Positions 7,162 to 16,057 of a stretch of DNA of 64,000 bases are shown here, piece after piece. The stretch is from assembly GCF_029369745.1 (NCBI RefSeq), contig NZ_CP120210.1:744001-808000 (forward strand), read 5' to 3'. The notes under the pieces were generated by a model that had not been told where the DNA came from, searched no databases, and was given only the letters and a program-made list of their open reading frames with translations. This stretch comes from Amycolatopsis sp. QT-25. Lineage in GTDB: Bacteria > Actinomycetota > Actinomycetes > Mycobacteriales > Pseudonocardiaceae. How positions within the stretch are numbered: position 1 is the first letter of the stretch; each line of letters starts with the position of its first letter. The position numbers were made by a program, and so were the translations under genes.

Positions 7162-9579
7162 ATGAACACCCTCTTCGATCTCCCAGCGGACGGTCCGGCC
7201 AAGCCCCGGCACGCGGACCTGCTCGACGACCTGAACCCCGCACAGCGCGAGGCCGTGACCCACGCGGGCTCGCCGCTGCTGGTCGTCGCGGGCGCGGGTT
7301 CCGGCAAGACCAGGGTGCTGACCCGCCGGATCGCGTACCTGCTGGCCGAACGGGGCGTGCACCCCGGCGAAATCATGGCGATCACCTTCACCAACAAGGC
7401 GGCCGCGGAGATGCGGGAGCGGGTGAGCGACCTCGTCGGCCGCCGCGCGAACGCCATGTGGGTGTCGACGTTCCACTCCATGTGCGTGCGGATCCTGCGC
7501 CGTGAGGCCAAAACGCTGGAGATGTCGTCGAGTTTCTCCATCTACGACTCGGACGACACGAAGCGGCTGATCACCCTCGTCGCCCGCGATCTCGACATCG
7601 ATCCGAAGAAGTACGCGGCGCGCACGCTGGCCGTGCACATCTCGAACCTCAAGAACGAGCTGATCGATCCGGAGACGGCGGTCGCCGACGCGGGCAACGA
7701 CCTCGAACGCCGTGTCGCCGAGGTCTACGTCGAGTACCAGCGGCGGTTGAACCAGGCCAACGCCTTCGACTTCGACGACCTCATCATGCGGACGGTCGAA
7801 CTCCTGCAGACGTACCCGGACGTCGCCGAGTACTACCGGCGGCGGTTCCGGCACGTGCTGGTCGACGAGTACCAGGACACGAACCACGCGCAGTACACGC
7901 TGGTCCGCGAACTGGTCGGCACCGAGGCGAACGAGGCCGGGATCGAGCCGGCCGAGCTGTGCGTCGTGGGTGACGCGGACCAGTCGATCTACGCCTTCCG
8001 CGGGGCCACCATCCGCAACATCGAGGAATTCGAACGCGACTTCCCGAACGCCCGGACGGTGTTGCTGGAGCAGAACTACCGCTCGACCCAGACGATCCTG
8101 AACGCGGCGAACGCGGTCATCGCGCGAAACCCGAACAGGCGCGCGAAGCGGCTGTGGACCGATTCCGGTGACGGCGAGAAGATCGTCGGCTACGTGGCGG
8201 ACAACGAGCACGACGAGGCGGCGTTCGTCGCGGGCGAGATCGACGCGCTGGCGGACAAGGGCGAAGCGGACTACTCCGACGTCGCGGTCTTCTACCGCAC
8301 CAACAACCAGTCGCGCGTCTTCGAAGAGATCTTCATCCGCCTCGGCCTGCCGTACAAGGTCGTCGGCGGCGTGCGGTTCTACGAACGGCGCGAGGTCCGC
8401 GACATGCTCGCGTACCTGAGGGTGCTGGCGAACCCGGAGGACACGGTCAGCCTGCGCCGGGTCCTCAACGTCCCCAAACGCGGCATCGGCGATCGCGCCG
8501 AAGCGGTCATCGCGACGTACGCCGAGCGTGAGCGCATCTCGTTCGCGCAGGCGCTGCGCGGTGCCGTCGACGGCGAGGTGCCGCTGCTGAACCCGCGCTC
8601 CGCCAAGGCGATCACCGGTTTCGTCGAGTTGATGGACGAGCTCGGGGAGGTCGTCGAGAGCGGCGCCGAAGTCGCCGACATCCTCGAAGCGGTCCTGGAA
8701 CGCACGGGCTACCGTGCGGAACTCGAGGAGTCCGACGACCCACAGGACGCGTCGCGGGTGGAGAACCTGACGGAGCTCGTCACCGTCGCGCGGGAGTTCA
8801 CCGAATTCACCGCCGAGGTCGCGGGTCCGGACGGCGAACTCCCCGAACTCGAGGCCGTGGATCCCGGAGTGCCGGAGCCGGGCTCGCTGCCCGCGTTCCT
8901 GGAGCGCGTTTCGCTGGTGGCCGACGCGGACTCGATCCCCGCGGCAGACGGTGGCGATGACGGCGACGGGCACGACGCGGGCGTGGTCACGCTGATGACC
9001 GTGCACACCGCGAAGGGTCTCGAGTACCCCGTCGTCTTCGGGACTGGCTGGGAAGACGGGATCTTCCCGCACATGCGCGCGCTCGGTGACCCGGCCGAAC
9101 TGGCCGAGGAGCGCCGGCTCGCCTACGTCGCGATCACCCGGGCGAGGAAGAGGCTGTACGTCTCCCGTTCGATGGTGCGCTCGGCGTGGGGCCAGCCGCA
9201 GATGAACCCGGCTTCACGGTTCCTCGACGAGCTCCCCGCCGAACTGGTCGATTGGCGCAGGCTCGCGCCTTCCTCGTCCTCCGGTGGCTTCGGTTCCTCG
9301 GGTGGTTCGCCGCGAGCCGCGACGACGTGGGGAAGCCGCGGTGGTGGTGGTTCCTCGCCGTCGAGGTCGACGGGCACGAGTCCGTTCGGCAAGGGCTGGA
9401 AGGACACCGTCGCGCTCAAACTCGACGTCGGCGACAGGGTCAGCCACGACAAGTACGGTCTCGGGACCGTCGTCGCCTGCGACGGTGCGGGCCCGCGTGC
9501 CACGGCGACGATCGACTTCGGCGCCGCGGGCAAGGTCCGGCTGATGCTCATCGGCAGCGTTCCGATGGTCAAACTCTAG
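7162..9579 (+). CDS. pcrA: ATP-dependent DNA helicase PcrA/UvrD1 (superfamily 1A)
   Basis: 805-aa 3'-5' helicase for nucleotide excision repair and fork maintenance. The N-terminal LNPAQREAV Q-motif, Walker A GAGSGKT, Walker B VDEYQDTN, GDADQSIY, QNYRST and the C-terminal TVHTAKGLEY and VAITRAR motifs are all present in order. A Ser/Gly-rich linker precedes a C-terminal Tudor-like domain (about 740-800, VGDRVSHDKYGLG) that in PcrA binds RNA polymerase. Full length for the family. ATG start, probably leaderless. Gene order with chorismate mutase and the M23 peptidase matches M. tuberculosis uvrD1. Confidence 0.97.
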   Translation: MNTLFDLPADGPAKPRHADLLDDLNPAQREAVTHAGSPLLVVAGAGSGKTRVLTRRIAYLLAERGVHPGEIMAITFTNKAAAEMRERVSDLVGRRANAMWVSTFHSMCVRILRREAKTLEMSSSFSIYDSDDTKRLITLVARDLDIDPKKYAARTLAVHISNLKNELIDPETAVADAGNDLERRVAEVYVEYQRRLNQANAFDFDDLIMRTVELLQTYPDVAEYYRRRFRHVLVDEYQDTNHAQYTLVRELVGTEANEAGIEPAELCVVGDADQSIYAFRGATIRNIEEFERDFPNARTVLLEQNYRSTQTILNAANAVIARNPNRRAKRLWTDSGDGEKIVGYVADNEHDEAAFVAGEIDALADKGEADYSDVAVFYRTNNQSRVFEEIFIRLGLPYKVVGGVRFYERREVRDMLAYLRVLANPEDTVSLRRVLNVPKRGIGDRAEAVIATYAERERISFAQALRGAVDGEVPLLNPRSAKAITGFVELMDELGEVVESGAEVADILEAVLERTGYRAELEESDDPQDASRVENLTELVTVAREFTEFTAEVAGPDGELPELEAVDPGVPEPGSLPAFLERVSLVADADSIPAADGGDDGDGHDAGVVTLMTVHTAKGLEYPVVFGTGWEDGIFPHMRALGDPAELAEERRLAYVAITRARKRLYVSRSMVRSAWGQPQMNPASRFLDELPAELVDWRRLAPSSSSGGFGSSGGSPRAATTWGSRGGGGSSPSRSTGTSPFGKGWKDTVALKLDVGDRVSHDKYGLGTVVACDGAGPRATATIDFGAAGKVRLMLIGSVPMVKL

Positions 9580-9643
9580 CCCCGACCTGCGGTTTCTTCG
9601 TCGCATACGAAAACTGTCGGACCCTTCCCGTATACCTGTGCCA

Positions 9644-9659
9644 TCGAACACGAGTTCGA
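9644..9659. promoter_or_regulatory. LexA (SOS) box upstream of the 9688 gene
   Basis: Perfect match to the actinobacterial/Bacillus-type SOS box: TCGAAC-ACGA-GTTCGA, 29 bp before the GTG at 9688. The same palindrome precedes the imuA'-imuB-dnaE2 operon in this window. A TATACC -10-like element lies at 9631-9636, so LexA would cover the likely transcription start. Confidence 0.85.
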
Positions 9660-9687
9660 TTAGCTGGGGTAGGCTGGAGGAGCCGGT

Positions 9688-10059
9688 GTGCCCCGTTCAG
9701 GAGGAGGGGCACACGGTGTGGACGGGGTCTTGTTTGGGGTCCTCTCGAGTGGGGTACTCGAGTATCTGCGGGGTGTTGAAGAAGGGGCGGAGACGGATCG
9801 GGGTCCGGAACCGCCGGAAGTGCTCAGGCTGGTCGCGGCCTGGCGCGCGTTACTGCGGACGCACGAACCGGACGGGGACGGACGGTGTGTCGTATGCGGG
9901 CACGCGCGGCGATGGCTGTTCGGGCCGCGGCCAGCCGGGTGCCGAATGCTTTCCCGGGGACGTTTCGCCGGATGGCGGCCGAGCACACGGCGTCCGGCCG
10001 GTCTTTGCACGGTCTGGCAGATCGCCGTGGGGTACTTCGTCCGCAAGCTGCCCGCATGA
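9688..10059 (+). CDS. Small Cys-containing protein of unknown function, predicted SOS-regulated
   Basis: 123-aa basic protein. The N-terminal third is Gly/Glu-rich; the middle has RLVAAWRALLRTHEPD, followed by a CVVCGH pair and a later LCTVWQIAVGYF segment. This layout resembles small Cys/Trp proteins common in Pseudonocardiaceae; the Cys residues could bind zinc, but this is not shown. The GTG start has GGAGGAG just upstream. The perfect LexA box in front makes it a predicted DNA-damage-induced gene. No function is assigned. Confidence 0.75.
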   Translation: MPRSGGGAHGVDGVLFGVLSSGVLEYLRGVEEGAETDRGPEPPEVLRLVAAWRALLRTHEPDGDGRCVVCGHARRWLFGPRPAGCRMLSRGRFAGWRPSTRRPAGLCTVWQIAVGYFVRKLPA

Positions 10060-10273
10060 GGCTTGTGCGTGCGATGAGGGCCCGAAAGGCTGCACATACC
10101 CGGGGCCTGGTGCGCTACGACGCTTCCCGGTGTCCCCGAAACCGATGTCTTCGGTGAGGGAAGCGGAGATCCCGAAGGCGCGCCAGAGTGTCGTCGCCCG
10201 GCGCGCCCTTGCCGCGGGCGGGGTCACCGGTGTGGAGAAAAAGTGTTGTGCCGAAAGAAGAGTCGTGTGTCGA

Positions 10274-11092
10274 TCAGCCGACGTTCACGCCGCGGGCGGC
10301 GAGCCACGGGCGCGGGTCGATCTTCTTCGTGCCGTTCTGCCACACCTCGAAGTGCAGGTGCGGGCCGGTGCTCTGGCCACGGTTGCCGACCTCGGCGATC
10401 TCCTCGCCGCACTTGACCTTCTGGCCTTCGCGGACGGAGAACGAGTTCATGTGGCCGTAGACGTGGACGGTGCCGTCGGGGAGCTGGACCTTGACCCAGA
10501 GGCCGAAACCGCTGGCGGGGCCCGCTTCGATGACCGTGCCGTCGGAGGCCGCGACGATCGGCGTGCCGATCGGGGCCGCGACGTCGATGCCGAGGTGGCT
10601 CGTGCCCCACCTGGCACCGAAACCCGAGGTGAAGGTGCCCTTGGTCGGCATGCAGGTCTTGGGGCGCTTGGCCTCTTCTTCGGCCTTGCGGGCCGCTTCG
10701 GCCTCACGCTTCACGCGGGCCTGGGTGATGCTGTTGTTCTCCGAAAGCTTCTGGGCTTCGGCGGAGGCGTTCGTCGACTGGCTCGTCGGCAGCAGCTCGG
10801 GAGCGCCACCACCGGCTCCGCCGCCGAGGGCGAACGAGGCGCTCGCGTCCTGGGTGCTGGCCAGCGGGGTGACGGCGGCGTCGGAGGATTCCGAAACGGA
10901 CTTCAGGGTCTGCCCGGCAGCGGCGGCCGCGAAGGCGCCGGCAGCGACGGCTGCGACCACGACGCGACCGCGAAGGGCCGAGGACGGGGGCGACAGGCGG
11001 TGCGAGCCCCGGACGCGAACGACCGCACCATCGAGTGCGTTCTCGAGCGCCGGGGAAGGAGCTTGGCCGCCGGGGGAGCGGTGTGAAGCCAA
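10274..11092 (-). CDS. M23 family metallopeptidase (LytM domain), envelope-anchored
   Basis: 272-aa cell-wall peptidase or LytM factor. One membrane helix or signal anchor lies near residues 44-62, then an Ala/Ser-rich and coiled segment (about 100-140), then the M23 domain (about 150-265) with zinc ligands in SHLGIDV and GPHLHFEV and the GHMNSF strand. Active-site residues are intact, so endopeptidase activity on peptidoglycan cross-bridges is likely. It corresponds by position to Rv0950c, between uvrD1 and sucC. The upstream gap of ~475 bp is shared with a divergent gene. Confidence 0.92.
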   Translation of the reverse strand: MASHRSPGGQAPSPALENALDGAVVRVRGSHRLSPPSSALRGRVVVAAVAAGAFAAAAAGQTLKSVSESSDAAVTPLASTQDASASFALGGGAGGGAPELLPTSQSTNASAEAQKLSENNSITQARVKREAEAARKAEEEAKRPKTCMPTKGTFTSGFGARWGTSHLGIDVAAPIGTPIVAASDGTVIEAGPASGFGLWVKVQLPDGTVHVYGHMNSFSVREGQKVKCGEEIAEVGNRGQSTGPHLHFEVWQNGTKKIDPRPWLAARGVNVG

Positions 11093-11313
11093 GACGGGGC
11101 CTTCCGTGTTCGGGGAGTCGGATCAAGAGCCCGGGCGGGGGAACCCGGTGAACGACCTCGGGGGTGGTTCGTTCAGTGCTCTCATTCGTGATCTGACTGT
11201 AATGGGGACCCCGGGACAGTAACGAAGCGGTACCCCGGACAGCAAGATCTGACGGCGCTCTCGGCCGTTCGGGCGACGGCGATGTGGCCGTTGTCCAGTG
11301 GGGATTACCCAAA

Positions 11314-11332
11314 GTTAGAGGAGGTTTACTCG
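11314..11332. repeat. Direct repeat copy 1 (GGAGGTTTAC core)
   Basis: 19-bp element matching the copy at 11431 at 16 of 19 positions, with a shared core GGAGGTTTACYCG. The copies are 117 bp apart in the same orientation. Candidate regulator-binding sites for either divergent gene. Confidence 0.6.
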
Positions 11333-11430
11333 TGAACATGTGACTTGCGTTACAGGATCACAGGGCCATTCGGGCGTACCGAAGGGCCGGAACGGGGGCA
11401 AACGAAGGAAATAAGCGGTTGCCCCGCGCT

Positions 11431-11449
11431 GTTGAAGGAGGTTTACCCG
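11431..11449. repeat. Direct repeat copy 2 (GGAGGTTTAC core)
   Basis: Second copy of the 19-bp element at 11314. It lies about 120 bp before the start of the 11568 gene. No start codon follows at ribosome-site distance in an open frame, so the core is not simply a Shine-Dalgarno sequence. Confidence 0.6.
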
Positions 11450-11553
11450 GGTCAAATCTCTCTACACGTCTTTCTGGTGCCTCTTTAGTGGCTTGGCCGA
11501 GTGTCGGTGGACCAGCGGCGCCCTGCTGCCGGGCCCAGCCGACTTCGGCTTGC

Positions 11554-11559
11554 TAGCGT
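11554..11559 (+). promoter_or_regulatory. -10 element of the 11568 gene, leaderless layout
   Basis: TAGCGT eight bases before the ATG at 11568, with no Shine-Dalgarno sequence. It supports that ATG over the in-frame upstream start at 11493. Confidence 0.55.
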
Positions 11560-11567
11560 CGCCGTCG

Positions 11568-13451
11568 ATGACTTCGCGTTCACGGCACCCTGGCGGCGAC
11601 TCCGCCGGGCACGCCGTTCCCGGTGCCGCGTCCGCCGAACTTCTCCGGAGCGAACCGGGCTCCCGCCCGCGAGCGCTCCTGCTGTCGGCGGGGCTGGTGT
11701 CGGCCGGTGCGGTCGCGCTGGCCGCCGGCGCGCTGCTGCCCGTCATCCAGGGTGGTTCGTCTGGTTTCACCGCCGGACCCCTGCTGGTCGTGCTGGCCTG
11801 GGCGCCCGCGGCGGCCGTGCTCTACGCGCTGTTCACCGGGCGCGCCGGGCTCACGGCCGGGTTGGTGCTCGGGCTCACCGCGCTCGCGCCCGGGCGGCTG
11901 CTGCTCGACCTGCAGTTGCTCGCGGACGGATCCCTCGCCGCGCGTCCGGAACTGTTCCTCGCCGACAGGCTGCTCGCGCTGCCTCCGGCCGGGCCGGGGC
12001 TGTGGCCGCTGGTGGTGGGCCACCTGCTCACCCTCACCGCCGGGGCGTTCGCCGCCGGGACCGCCCGCGACGAGGCGGAACGGGCGGGTGAACTCGACGG
12101 GCGGCGTCGCTGGCGGTTGCTCGGGCCCGTGCTCGGCGTGGCGGGTGGGATCGGCCTGCTGCTCGCGCCCCTCGGTTCGGGCAACGCGTATCTCCTGGCC
12201 AAGAACGCCTTCGAAGGTCCGACGGTCGCGATGGCCGGATACCTGCTGCTCGCGGCGATGCTGCCGTTGACCGTGCTCGTGGCCGTGAGTTCGCCTTCGG
12301 CCGGGGTCGGCGAGGGCGGGTTCGCCGGAGCAGGGCTGGCGTCGCTCGCGGTCGGTGTTCCGGCGGTGGTCTCGGGGCTGGTCGTGGACCGGCTCTGGGT
12401 CGCGCCGGGTTCCGTGGTGGTGACCGTCGCGGGCCTGGCGCTGGTCGGGCTGGCCTTCACCCGGTTCGACGTGGTGAAAGCCGACGACGCCGTGACCGGT
12501 GACCTCGCCGGCGAGGCGAGGCTGCCTGGGCTGTTCTGGTGGCGGCTGACCACCGGCGGCTTGGCACTGCTCGCCGCCGCCGCGGCGGTCGCGGGGGCGC
12601 TGACCCCGGTCCTGAAGGCCAACGGTCCGGCGCCCGTCCCCGAGACACCGGCGCGCTGGCTGCTGCTCGGTGCCGCCGTCGTGCTCGCCGTGCCTGCCCT
12701 GTGCGTCTTCGTGCCGCGGCTCTCGGCGTTCGCCAGGGGAGTCGTCGCGGCGACGTGGGCGGGTGTCGTCCTCGCGGGCGCGGCCGTGCTGGGCGCGGCC
12801 TTGTCCGTGACCGAGGACAAGGCGGTGGACCCGGCGTTGTTCGGGGTCGACCTCCCGATGCCGTCGCCGGACCAGGTCGGTTTTTCCGCGGGCCCCGGCG
12901 TCACGTGGACGTTCGTCGCGCTCGTACTGGCCGCGGTGGCCGCGCTCGCGGCGGTGATCACCGGCGTCGTCGAACGCGATGTCGCCGCCGACACCGCCGA
13001 CACCGCCGACACCGCCGACACCGCCGACACCGCCGACGAGCCGGACAACGTGCTGGACGGTTCGGGAGCGAACGGGACCGTGCTGACCCCGGTCGTCGCG
13101 GCGGCGGTCCTGGCGATCGCCGCGTTCGGTACCCCGGTGTTCACCGCGCCCGGCTACCGGGCCCCCGGTCTGTGGTCGAACTTCGGTGCGGCGTCGTGGG
13201 GCCTGCTCGGTGCGCTCGCGGTCTTGCTCGGCCTGTACGCGCTCGTCGTGCGCTCGCGGCCGGTCGCGGCGGCGTCCGCCCTGGCCGGTGCCGCGCTGCT
13301 CCTCTGCCTGCGCGCGGCGGAACTACCGCTTGTCGGCTCGGAATACGACGGCGCGTCGGCGGGGATTGGGTTCTGGCTCGCGCTGGCCGGTGCCCTCGTC
13401 TCCCTTGTCGCGGCCGGGATGACCGTCGCGAGTGCGCGGCGGACCGGATGA
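11568..13451 (+). CDS. Large polytopic membrane protein, unknown function
   Basis: 627-aa Ala/Leu/Val-rich protein with at least a dozen predicted membrane helices from about residue 40 to the C-terminus and short hydrophilic loops. One loop (about 474-490) consists of Ala-Asp-Thr repeats encoded by 9-bp tandem units. No transporter motif was recognised. The ATG at 11568 is preferred because a TAGCGT -10 element sits eight bases upstream. Its stop overlaps the start of the next gene (ATGA), so the two are translationally coupled. It interrupts the order pcrA-M23-sucC seen in mycobacteria. Confidence 0.78.
   Translation: MTSRSRHPGGDSAGHAVPGAASAELLRSEPGSRPRALLLSAGLVSAGAVALAAGALLPVIQGGSSGFTAGPLLVVLAWAPAAAVLYALFTGRAGLTAGLVLGLTALAPGRLLLDLQLLADGSLAARPELFLADRLLALPPAGPGLWPLVVGHLLTLTAGAFAAGTARDEAERAGELDGRRRWRLLGPVLGVAGGIGLLLAPLGSGNAYLLAKNAFEGPTVAMAGYLLLAAMLPLTVLVAVSSPSAGVGEGGFAGAGLASLAVGVPAVVSGLVVDRLWVAPGSVVVTVAGLALVGLAFTRFDVVKADDAVTGDLAGEARLPGLFWWRLTTGGLALLAAAAAVAGALTPVLKANGPAPVPETPARWLLLGAAVVLAVPALCVFVPRLSAFARGVVAATWAGVVLAGAAVLGAALSVTEDKAVDPALFGVDLPMPSPDQVGFSAGPGVTWTFVALVLAAVAALAAVITGVVERDVAADTADTADTADTADTADEPDNVLDGSGANGTVLTPVVAAAVLAIAAFGTPVFTAPGYRAPGLWSNFGAASWGLLGALAVLLGLYALVVRSRPVAAASALAGAALLLCLRAAELPLVGSEYDGASAGIGFWLALAGALVSLVAAGMTVASARRTG
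12987..13037 (+). repeat. In-frame 9-bp tandem repeat (gccgacacc), five perfect units plus a partial one
   Basis: Encodes Ala-Asp-Thr repeats in a hydrophilic loop of the polytopic membrane protein. Because the unit is nine bases, changes in copy number would keep the frame and vary loop length only. Confidence 0.9.
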
Positions 13452-13807
13452 CGCGCCGCCTCCTCCGGGTCGTGCTGGCCGAGTTCGAGGTCGCGGACGG
13501 TTCGGCGGTCGCACTCGGGCGGGCGCTGCGCGACGACGGAGTGGAGGTCGTCTACGCCGGGCGTCTCGACACCGCCGACCAACTGGTCCGGACGGTCGAA
13601 CAAGAGGACCCGGACATCCTCGGCGTCCTGTGCGGCGCGAGTGAACCGGAGGGGCTCGCCGAAACGCTCCCTGGCGTTCTCCTCTTCGCGGTCGGTAACG
13701 GCCCGAGCGGGTTCGAGAACGCCTTCGAAAGCCTGGAAGAGGCGTCGAACTGGGTCTCCGGTGTGCGGTCTCACACCGTGGAAACACCATCTGACCGCGT
13801 ACGGTGA
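13448..13807 (+). CDS. Cobalamin-binding-domain-like protein, degenerate
   Basis: 119-aa protein aligning by pattern with the small B12-binding subunit/domain of acyl-CoA mutases: a first strand LRVVLAEF, then GRALRDDGVEVVYAGRLDTADQLVRTVEQEDPDILGV. The cobalt-ligating DxHxxG motif is not there; the equivalent loop reads EVADGSA with no His, so cobalamin ligation as in mutases is unlikely. It starts inside the stop of the preceding membrane-protein gene (ATGA), suggesting coupled translation. Function unknown. Confidence 0.72.
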   Translation: MTRRLLRVVLAEFEVADGSAVALGRALRDDGVEVVYAGRLDTADQLVRTVEQEDPDILGVLCGASEPEGLAETLPGVLLFAVGNGPSGFENAFESLEEASNWVSGVRSHTVETPSDRVR

Positions 13808-13851
13808 CCGACTTCACCAGGTGCGGAGTGCCCTGCTTCTGCGCAGGTCGC

Positions 13852-13891
13852 TAACCTCGACTGGTCCGACAGCGCGGTCCGGAAACGGACC
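13852..13891 (+). promoter_or_regulatory. sucC promoter with palindrome in the 5' leader
   Basis: TAACCT (13852-13857) is a plausible -10 element. A perfect inverted repeat GGTCCG-GAAA-CGGACC (13876-13891) would fall at the start of the transcript, about 33 bp before the GTG of sucC. It may be an operator or a leader hairpin. Confidence 0.45.
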
Positions 13892-13924
13892 ACCACAGTG
13901 GCGTGTCGTCAGGAGACTGGAGTA

Positions 13925-15094
13925 GTGGACCTCTACGAGTACCAGGCGAGGGATCTCTTCGCCGCCCACGGAGTACCGGTTCTGCCGGGTGCCGTGGCAA
14001 ACACCCCCGAAGAAGCCAAGGCCACCGCCGAAAAGATCGGCAACCAGGTCGTCATCAAGGCGCAGGTCAAGACCGGCGGCCGCGGCAAGGCCGGCGGCGT
14101 CAAGCTGGCCCAGACGCCGGACGAGGCCGCGGAAAAGGCCGAGGCGATCCTCGGTCTCGACATCAAGGGCCACATCACGCGTCGCGTGCTGGTGGCCGAA
14201 GCCTCGGACATCGCCGAGGAGTACTACTTCTCCTTCCTGCTGGACCGTGCGAACCGCACCTTCCTCGCGATGGCTTCGGCCGAAGGCGGCGTGGAGATCG
14301 AGCAGCTCGCCGTCGAGCGTCCCGAAGCGCTCGCGAAGATCCCGGTCGACGCGATCATCGGTGTCGACAAGGCGAAGGCCGTCGAGATCCTGACCGCGGG
14401 CAAGTTCCCGGAGAAGGTCGTCGACGAGGCCGCCGACGTCGTCGTGAAGCTCTGGGAGACCTTCGTCTCCGAGGACGCGACCCTGGTCGAGGTCAACCCG
14501 CTGGTCCGTGACCCGCAGGACAAGATCATCGCCCTCGACGGCAAGGTCACCCTGGACGAGAACGCCTCCTTCCGTCAGCCGGGCCACGAAGCCCTGGTCG
14601 ACAAGGACGCCGAGAACCCGCTCGAGGCGAAGGCCAAGGCCAAGGACCTCAACTACGTCAAGCTCGACGGCGAGGTCGGCATCATCGGCAACGGCGCGGG
14701 CCTCGTGATGTCCACGCTGGACGTCGTGGCCTACGCGGGCGAGAAGCACGGCGGCGTCAAGCCCGCCAACTTCCTCGACATCGGTGGCGGCGCGTCGGCC
14801 GAGGTCATGGCGGCCGGTCTGGACGTCATCCTCAACGACACCGACGTGAAGAGCGTCTTCGTCAACGTCTTCGGTGGCATCACCGCCTGCGACGCGGTCG
14901 CGAACGGCATCGTCGAGGCGCTGAAGATCCTGGGTGACGAGGCCACCAAGCCGCTCGTCGTGCGGCTGGACGGCAACAACGTCGTCGAGGGTCGCCAGAT
15001 CCTCGCCGACGCGAACCACCCGCTGGTCACCGTGGTGGACACAATGGACAACGCGGCCGACAAGGCCGCCGAGCTCGCCGCGGCAGGTGCGTGA
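13925..15094 (+). CDS. sucC: Succinate-CoA ligase [ADP-forming] subunit beta
   Basis: 389-aa TCA-cycle enzyme subunit that, with SucD, interconverts succinyl-CoA and succinate with substrate-level phosphorylation. An N-terminal ATP-grasp domain begins [17 protein letters not shown]; the C-terminal CoA-ligase domain holds [14 protein letters not shown] and FVNVFGGIT. Full length. The GTG start is chosen because the family begins at this point and AGGAG lies nine bases upstream. sucD begins one base after its stop. Confidence 0.97.
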   Translation: MDLYEYQARDLFAAHGVPVLPGAVANTPEEAKATAEKIGNQVVIKAQVKTGGRGKAGGVKLAQTPDEAAEKAEAILGLDIKGHITRRVLVAEASDIAEEYYFSFLLDRANRTFLAMASAEGGVEIEQLAVERPEALAKIPVDAIIGVDKAKAVEILTAGKFPEKVVDEAADVVVKLWETFVSEDATLVEVNPLVRDPQDKIIALDGKVTLDENASFRQPGHEALVDKDAENPLEAKAKAKDLNYVKLDGEVGIIGNGAGLVMSTLDVVAYAGEKHGGVKPANFLDIGGGASAEVMAAGLDVILNDTDVKSVFVNVFGGITACDAVANGIVEALKILGDEATKPLVVRLDGNNVVEGRQILADANHPLVTVVDTMDNAADKAAELAAAGA

Positions 15095-15095
15095 G

Positions 15096-15983
15096 ATGTC
15101 GATCTTCGTCAACGAGAACAGCAAGGTCATCGTCCAGGGGCTCACCGGCTCCGAGGGCATGAAGCACGCGACCAAGATGCTGAAGTCCGGCACGAACATC
15201 GTGGGTGGCGTCAACGCCCGCAAGGCCGGGCAGACCGTCTCCGTCGAAGGCAAGGACCTCACCGTGTTCGGCACGGTCGAGGAGGCCATCAAGGAGACCG
15301 GCGCCGACGTGTCGGTCATCTTCGTGCCGCCGAAGTTCGCCAAGGACGCGGTCATCGAGGCGATCGACGCCGAGATCCCGCTCGCCGTGGTGATCACCGA
15401 GGGCATCCCGGTGCACGACTCGGCCTACTTCTGGGCGCACGCGGTCGCGACGGGCAACAAGACCCGCATCATCGGGCCGAACTGCCCCGGCGTGATCAGC
15501 CCCGGCAAGTCCAACGCGGGCATCATCCCGGCCGACATCACCGGTGCCGGCCCGATCGGCCTCGTGTCGAAGTCCGGCACGCTGACCTACCAGATGATGT
15601 ACGAGCTGCGGGACATCGGTTTCTCGACCGGTGTCGGCATCGGCGGCGACCCGATCATCGGCACGACGCACATCGACGCCCTCGAGGCGTTCGAGGCCGA
15701 CCCCGAGACCAAGGTCATCGTGATGATCGGCGAGATCGGCGGTGACGCCGAAGAGCGTGCCGCGGCCTACATCAAGGACAACGTGACGAAGCCGGTCGTC
15801 GGCTACGTCGCGGGCTTCACCGCGCCCGAGGGCAAGACCATGGGCCACGCCGGCGCCATCGTCTCCGGCTCCTCCGGTACGGCCGCCGCCAAGAAGGAGG
15901 CCCTCGAGGCCGCCGGCGTCAAGGTCGGGAAGACCCCGAGCGAGACCGCCGTCCTGGCGCGCGAGCTGTACAACAGCCTCTGA
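15096..15983 (+). CDS. sucD: Succinate-CoA ligase [ADP-forming] subunit alpha
   Basis: 295-aa partner of SucC carrying the CoA-binding Rossmann domain and the phosphohistidine site. It begins [30 protein letters not shown] and the GHAGAIVSG segment with the active His are intact. ATG start one base after the sucC stop. A strong hairpin terminator follows at 16009-16043. Confidence 0.97.
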   Translation: MSIFVNENSKVIVQGLTGSEGMKHATKMLKSGTNIVGGVNARKAGQTVSVEGKDLTVFGTVEEAIKETGADVSVIFVPPKFAKDAVIEAIDAEIPLAVVITEGIPVHDSAYFWAHAVATGNKTRIIGPNCPGVISPGKSNAGIIPADITGAGPIGLVSKSGTLTYQMMYELRDIGFSTGVGIGGDPIIGTTHIDALEAFEADPETKVIVMIGEIGGDAEERAAAYIKDNVTKPVVGYVAGFTAPEGKTMGHAGAIVSGSSGTAAAKKEALEAAGVKVGKTPSETAVLARELYNSL

Positions 15984-16008
15984 TCCTTCGGAGACTGACG
16001 CTTTCCCC

Positions 16009-16043
16009 GGCGGGCCGGGCATCTCACCGGTGCCCGGCCCGCC
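16009..16043 (+). terminator. sucCD terminator
   Basis: Perfect 13-bp stem (GGCGGGCCGGGCA / TGCCCGGCCCGCC) with a 9-base loop, followed by TCTT, 25 bp after the sucD stop. Confidence 0.85.
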
Positions 16044-16057
16044 TCTTGCGCCGTTTC

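Larger units (their letters stand above)
11093..11567. other. Divergent intergenic region with two direct repeats
   Basis: 475 bp without a gene, between the divergent M23 peptidase and polytopic membrane-protein genes. It is less GC-rich than its surroundings and contains two near-identical 19-bp elements (annotated separately). I looked for a c-di-AMP (ydaO-type) riboswitch, which often precedes wall-hydrolase genes, and found no convincing match. Confidence 0.5.

Noticed and set aside
7132..9072. 646-codon minus-strand ORF opposite pcrA
   Set aside because: Composition is typical of an antisense frame in GC-rich DNA and no domain is recognisable; pcrA motifs explain the region.
11093..11460. 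Possible c-di-AMP (ydaO) riboswitch upstream of the M23 peptidase
   Set aside because: Such riboswitches often precede wall-hydrolase genes and there are G-rich runs here, but the conserved core elements could not be found on the correct strand.
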